From Rhodamnia argentea (taxonomy: Eukaryota > Streptophyta > Magnoliopsida > Myrtales > Myrtaceae), in the NCBI RefSeq assembly GCF_020921035.1, contig NC_063157.1:992001-1056000 (forward strand): a stretch of 64,000 nt of DNA, read 5' to 3'. The first letter of the stretch is position 1, and the number at the start of each line of letters is the position of its first letter. Made by a program: the position numbers and the translations under genes. The notes under the pieces were generated by a model. The model was not told the origin of the DNA and did not search any database. It saw only the letters and a list, made by a program, of their open reading frames with translations. Shown piece by piece: positions 60,188-64,000 of the stretch.

Positions 60188-61395
60188 TTTACAGACTTGA
60201 GCAAGGAAACCAATGATCAATAACCCAGGCGAGAGGAGATGCCGAATCAGCATGATAATAGAGAACATTCCCATAAGGGTCCACTCGAATTACCGCCGGA
60301 TCAAAGCCGGCGTTCCTGCATCAACGGACATTGTACCTCAGAATATAGCGACTAGACGATTACACTAGGCCTTCTTTGCTAACTCATGAAACCCATAAAT
60401 TTTTCTGGTAAATCCAGTGAATACCCAAGATGGTTAAGTTGCTTCCACAGGAGGCTGATAAAGATCTTCGTCTTGGCAGTAGGCTTTGCTTTTGGGTTGA
60501 TTATCGGAAACATCAGCTCCAAATCTTCTATTATTGCATCCTTCATAGTCATAAAACCAAATATGAAAAGGGAGGAACAGTAGGCAGCGAAGATCACACC
60601 CAATGAAATAATTCATTCATGACATAGCCACACACATGCAGCAAGCCTTGCTGACAGCAGTTACAATAACATTTAGCAAAATTTAGCCAATGCATTTCAT
60701 TTCAAGCAGTAGAGAATTGATAATTTGTTTTTCCAGAATCAAGAAGTTCACACTTTGGATCCACTTATAAAATCCTAGCGGATTGCAGCAGTTTTTACTC
60801 AGTGAATTTTTTCTGTTCGGGACAAAGTTCATCAGCTTCATATAGTTAGAGGCAATTGCCTTAGACTAGTGGAGTAGGTTCTTTCTTCAATTTAACTCGA
60901 AAGCTTGCACATATCGATCTCTCGAGCACACAATCGATCAATCCCTCTTCAAAATCTGACTAGCCGATCCCTATTTTCCTCAATTTTCAATAGCTAACTA
61001 GTCTCGAGATGCAGCTAAATCAGAGATCCCAAATAGGTATCTTCAATTCTAGAAACCCTGGTTTGCCCCATTAGCACTAGAGGACTTGACTTACTGAGAG
61101 TTGCCCAGGAAAAAAAAAAAAAAAAAAAAAAAAAAACCAACTTCACATCATTTCATTTCCACTCAATTTCATTTTTCTTTCAAGGAGAAACCTCCTGATC
61201 CAACACGAAAGCTCAGAGAATCAATCTCAAATTTACCGCATCTGGCAGGAGAGCGTAAGGCGTGAAGGTGAACGGCGGGCCGTGGGCGTACGGGCCGGCC
61301 CCACGATCTCTGCAGAGCTTTGCGTACGCGATCGGGTACCCAAGGCTCTCGTCAACCTCCATGTCGGACTCGGAGAAGGAATACTCAGCTGCCAT
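57452..61395 (-). CDS. Uncharacterised protein: HNH-nuclease-like motif plus long coiled coil
   Basis: Seven exons: 61237-61395, 60425-60540, 60197-60315, 59955-60117, 59638-59864, 58927-59248 and 57452-58661. They total 2316 nt, or 771 aa, all in phase. Residues 1-53 (MAAEYSFSESDMEVDESLGY onward) are acidic and then Pro/aromatic. Residues 93-157 read DPYGNVLYYHADSASPLAWV, IDHWFPCSRGG, LTVPSNLRILQWQACKKKHN. This follows the HNH pattern: Asp125-His126, then P-x-S-R-G-G, then Asn140-Leu. The usual third H/N position is Cys149, with Lys152-His153 nearby. Residues about 290-425 form a charged coiled coil (RRKEEATKMQAELAELDEEV; LIKRRRRAEKCRRLAEAQSS), followed by RKRSR, a possible nuclear signal. 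The acidic/basic tail is disordered and contains a tandem duplication (CQSTAKDSHE twice). The acceptor of exon 2 is the least certain join. The architecture looks conserved among plants from memory, but I know no function. Nucleus-located DNA or RNA binding is only a guess. Confidence 0.8.
60154..60185. repeat. (GA)n microsatellite in a 79-bp intron
   Basis: About sixteen GA units lie inside the intron 60118-60196 of the HNH-like gene. On the sense strand it is a CT tract that fills about 40 per cent of the intron. Confidence 0.95.
61110..61136. repeat. A27 homopolymer in first intron of the HNH-like gene
   Basis: A run of 27 A on the plus strand, in intron 60541-61236. On the sense strand it is poly-T, about 100 bases downstream of the donor. 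Confidence 0.95.
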
Positions 61396-64000
61396 TTTTT
61401 GTTCCGGTTCAGCAATCTGGAGCTCGTCTGCTGCTTGTTCAGACACTGTTGGGGGGGTGCGGAGTGAGAAGCAACGGGGAGACGAGAGAGGGGAAGGCTG
61501 GTGGTGCTTTTGTTGGAGAAGGCGAGGAAGGTAACGGTCGACTGATTTGAAAAAGGGAGGGGCTAATGTTTCCCGAAAGCTCGGTGCCACGCTGGCAAAA
61601 CGGGGGAGGCCATACGTGTAACGGCTACAAGAGGGTCCCGCCACTTCAAAATAGAAAAATTTTGGTCGAACAAAAAAAAAAAAAAAAGAAGAAATTCAAC
61701 GCATATTATTGCCATGTCATGCAACTGCCACACAAACGAGGTTTTTTTTTTTTTTGACCGATGTATATGTTTTTTTCTATGCTGGGCAAAGGGTGCGAGC
61801 TCAACTTGTGCAATACCACAAATTCTTTTGCATTTCATTTTCATTAAGTTTAAGTCCAATCAAGTATCTAAATCAGCTCACGTTTGAATTCAAGAAAGCG
61901 ATTGATTCGGTTAATCTTGTAATTCTAACAAGAGTAGTCGATTTTTTTTATTGCTAGTTATATGGAATGTGAAAATTTTGCTTCTAAGAAATAGCATGTC
62001 AAGTAGAGATTGCTTCCTGTATTTGTTCTATCATTGGATCCATATCCAAATATCGGGGTCATGTAAAGTGCCATTCAAACATGAAATTAGGAAATATTGC
62101 GATCCTAGACAAAAAAAAAAGAAAAAAAAAAGGAATTGGTACAATTTTGGGTGGTTGACGTAAGATCTTTTTCTCAACAGTGTCCAAAGCAAAACCAATC
62201 ATTTTCCCCCAACATCATTCTAGTTTTCGTGCAAAAAGGGGATGGAGACCGACATTGTCCCGAGCAAGAAGTGATTCTTTCTTTTCTCAAATTCTTTGAT
62301 TGGGGAGCTCCTCTTTGTCACTTGAGAAGAGTTTGTGCTCTCTCTTGGGCCTCGTGTATCAATTGTTCTCTTTCTTTTGGTTTTTATAAGTAAGAAAGCT
62401 TTGTTCAATCGCAATTGCTGCCATAAGCCCTCACCTAACGATTACAGACTAACATGTTGTCCCTCAATTAAGACAATGGGTGACGTTAGAGTTAAACCGC
62501 GCCTCCATTTGATGGTTGAAATAATTACTGGCGGTCCTACAAAATATCACATGATATTGGAGCGATAGGTGTTGAGTTCAAACCAAACAGAGAGGGATCG
62601 ACATTTAAATGCCAGGAGATCATTTTCGATCTTTTCTCGCACTGATGATAAGCTAGCACATGAGGCAGTGCCTCGGGACATTGAGAGAAAACCAGAATCA
62701 AATGATACCACTTATCCTCTTATTAAAAAAAGGGCACCGGGTGCCGTTTATCATGCCGGAGAAAGGGACGATTACCATTAATTGCCGGTAATATATGTTC
62801 AATCGAAGGTTTGGCAACCCTTCTTAAATTCAAGATTGCTCTTCAGGAAGGGAAAATGACACAAATAGTCCACGAACTTTGATCCAATATGTAATGTGAT
62901 TTCCGAACTTTTAAATTGTTTGATGTGATCCCCGAGCTTTAGGTCAATATGCAATGTGGTTCCCGAGTTTTTGGTACATGTTCAAATTATTCCCTGCACT
63001 ATATGAAAATGTTCAATATCGCATATTGAAGTTTAGAGATCATATTACACGTTGAATTAAGGTTCTTTTCTGTCATTAATGTCATTAATTCTCTTCAGGA
63101 ACATGAGGAGAAAGCTGCAATATAATTAGGGAGAGTCCAACGGTCCTTTTCTTGCTCCAGCAGTTCTCTATTCCAAATGGGCTTTTCGCATGGCGAGGCC
63201 TTTAAAGCCTCTTTTTCAACGCGCCCTCATCATGCCCAAAAGAGTCAAACCAGACTTTCAGAATTACCTAACTTTTTTTTTCCTAACTACCTTTCAAACT
63301 TTCGCGTACGCTTCTCCCTCTCCTGATTTGATGTCCTCTTTGTCCTCCTCCCGACACCTCTCCACTAAACCTAGGGATCATCGAGGGAGGCCCCGCGCTC
63401 CTTAGAAAGGCTTCTTCATGAGATTGACGATCCAATGATTGAGGTAGCTGGCTTAATGCGTGGATTTGACGTATTGGATTCCCCCATCGACGAAACTTTC
63501 AGTCCTCTCTTTGTTCCTTCGGGAACGGCCCCCCCTTTCATCGAAAGATTAGATCATCGGTTTCTCCGTTGCAATCGAGTTCCGTGACGATTCCATTAGG
63601 AAGTGTTGGGTTGTAACTACGACATAAACTAGCTCTAATTACACTGCGAGGAAGTATGTACGAGGCCTGAAGAGTCAAATTGATAAATAGAATGATACGT
63701 TGTTTCTGTTGACAATCGAGATCTATGGAACGTTTCAATGCAATTTATACAACCTATTATTACACAACGTAATGGCTTCTCAATGGTTAATGCTCAAAGT
63801 ATAAATTATAACTTATATTTCACCATGTCTATAAGCGGTTGCACTTTTCAATTGTCACGTCGCTCTTTTCTTTAACAAACTGTAGATAACTTCTCGATCG
63901 GCATCTTTATCGTTTTCGATTTTATGCCTTCATCGCTAAGGTCGATTAAGTGTTAATCGCCAACCAATCGTCATCGTACGTCGATAACAACACTTGGCTA
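61396..64000. other. Right-edge spacer, no gene seen
   Basis: The HNH-like gene promoter lies at about 61396-61700. After that come AT-rich DNA with A/T runs (61673-61686, 61741-61755) and a fold-back relic (62853-63078). Open frames near 62569-62781 and 63190-63405 are short and unrecognised. The window ends without a further gene. Confidence 0.45.
62853..63078. repeat. Fold-back element copy
   Basis: It starts AAAATGACACAAATAGTCC and continues with GTGATCCCCGAGCTTTAGGT-like units. The middle has TATATGAAAATGTTCAATAT, and it closes with the mirrored ACGTTGAATTAAGGTTC and a degraded TGTCATT end. It is the same family as 48228-48767 with a shorter right arm. Confidence 0.65.

Overview
This window looks like nuclear DNA of a dicot plant. 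The genes are split by many short, AT-rich GT-AG introns, the proteins match plant-only families (BOR boron transporters, plastid ATP/ADP translocases, DYW-class PPR proteins, DUF642 cell-wall proteins), and the spacers hold MITE-like and fold-back elements, GA microsatellites and a piece of plastid DNA. A Myrtales-like woody dicot is possible, but that is only an impression. No bacterial genes, CRISPR arrays or rRNA were seen, and no clear retroelement was recognised.

Ten protein-coding genes were rebuilt exon by exon. In nine of them several exons join, and their summed lengths divide exactly by three; the tenth has a single exon. From left to right: (1) acyl-protein thioesterase, minus, 664-3452; (2) mitochondrial cytochrome c oxidase subunit 5b, minus, 7229-10165; (3) (6-4) DNA photolyase UVR3, minus, 12061-17220; (4) secreted DUF642 wall protein, minus, 18558-19878; (5) BOR-type borate exporter, minus, 22009-25664; (6) histone H2A.Z, plus, 28335-31083; (7) membrane-anchored alpha/beta hydrolase, minus, 33724-38656; (8) plastid ATP/ADP translocase NTT, plus, 49487-52720; (9) PPR-DYW protein of the ECB2/VAC1 type, plus, 54090-56714; (10) an uncharacterised protein with an HNH-nuclease-like motif followed by a long coiled coil, minus, 57452-61395.

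Spacers carry short non-autonomous elements: a related pair at 10455-11132 and 47619-48221 in opposite orientation, several fold-back elements with long inverted arms, and a Tourist-like MITE with a TTA duplication at 46567-46799. A plastid-derived insert at about 26680-27033 includes a decayed trnN-GUU. The largest gene-poor block is about 10.8 kb, between genes 7 and 8.

The genes do not form an operon or a pathway. From memory, their order recalls Arabidopsis blocks: UVR3, COX5b-1 and a thioesterase lie together on chromosome 3, and an alpha/beta hydrolase, NTT2 and ECB2 lie together on chromosome 1. The window may therefore preserve an older linkage. The most unusual item is gene 10. Secondary points are two apparent GC-AG introns and an ambiguous splice acceptor in UVR3.
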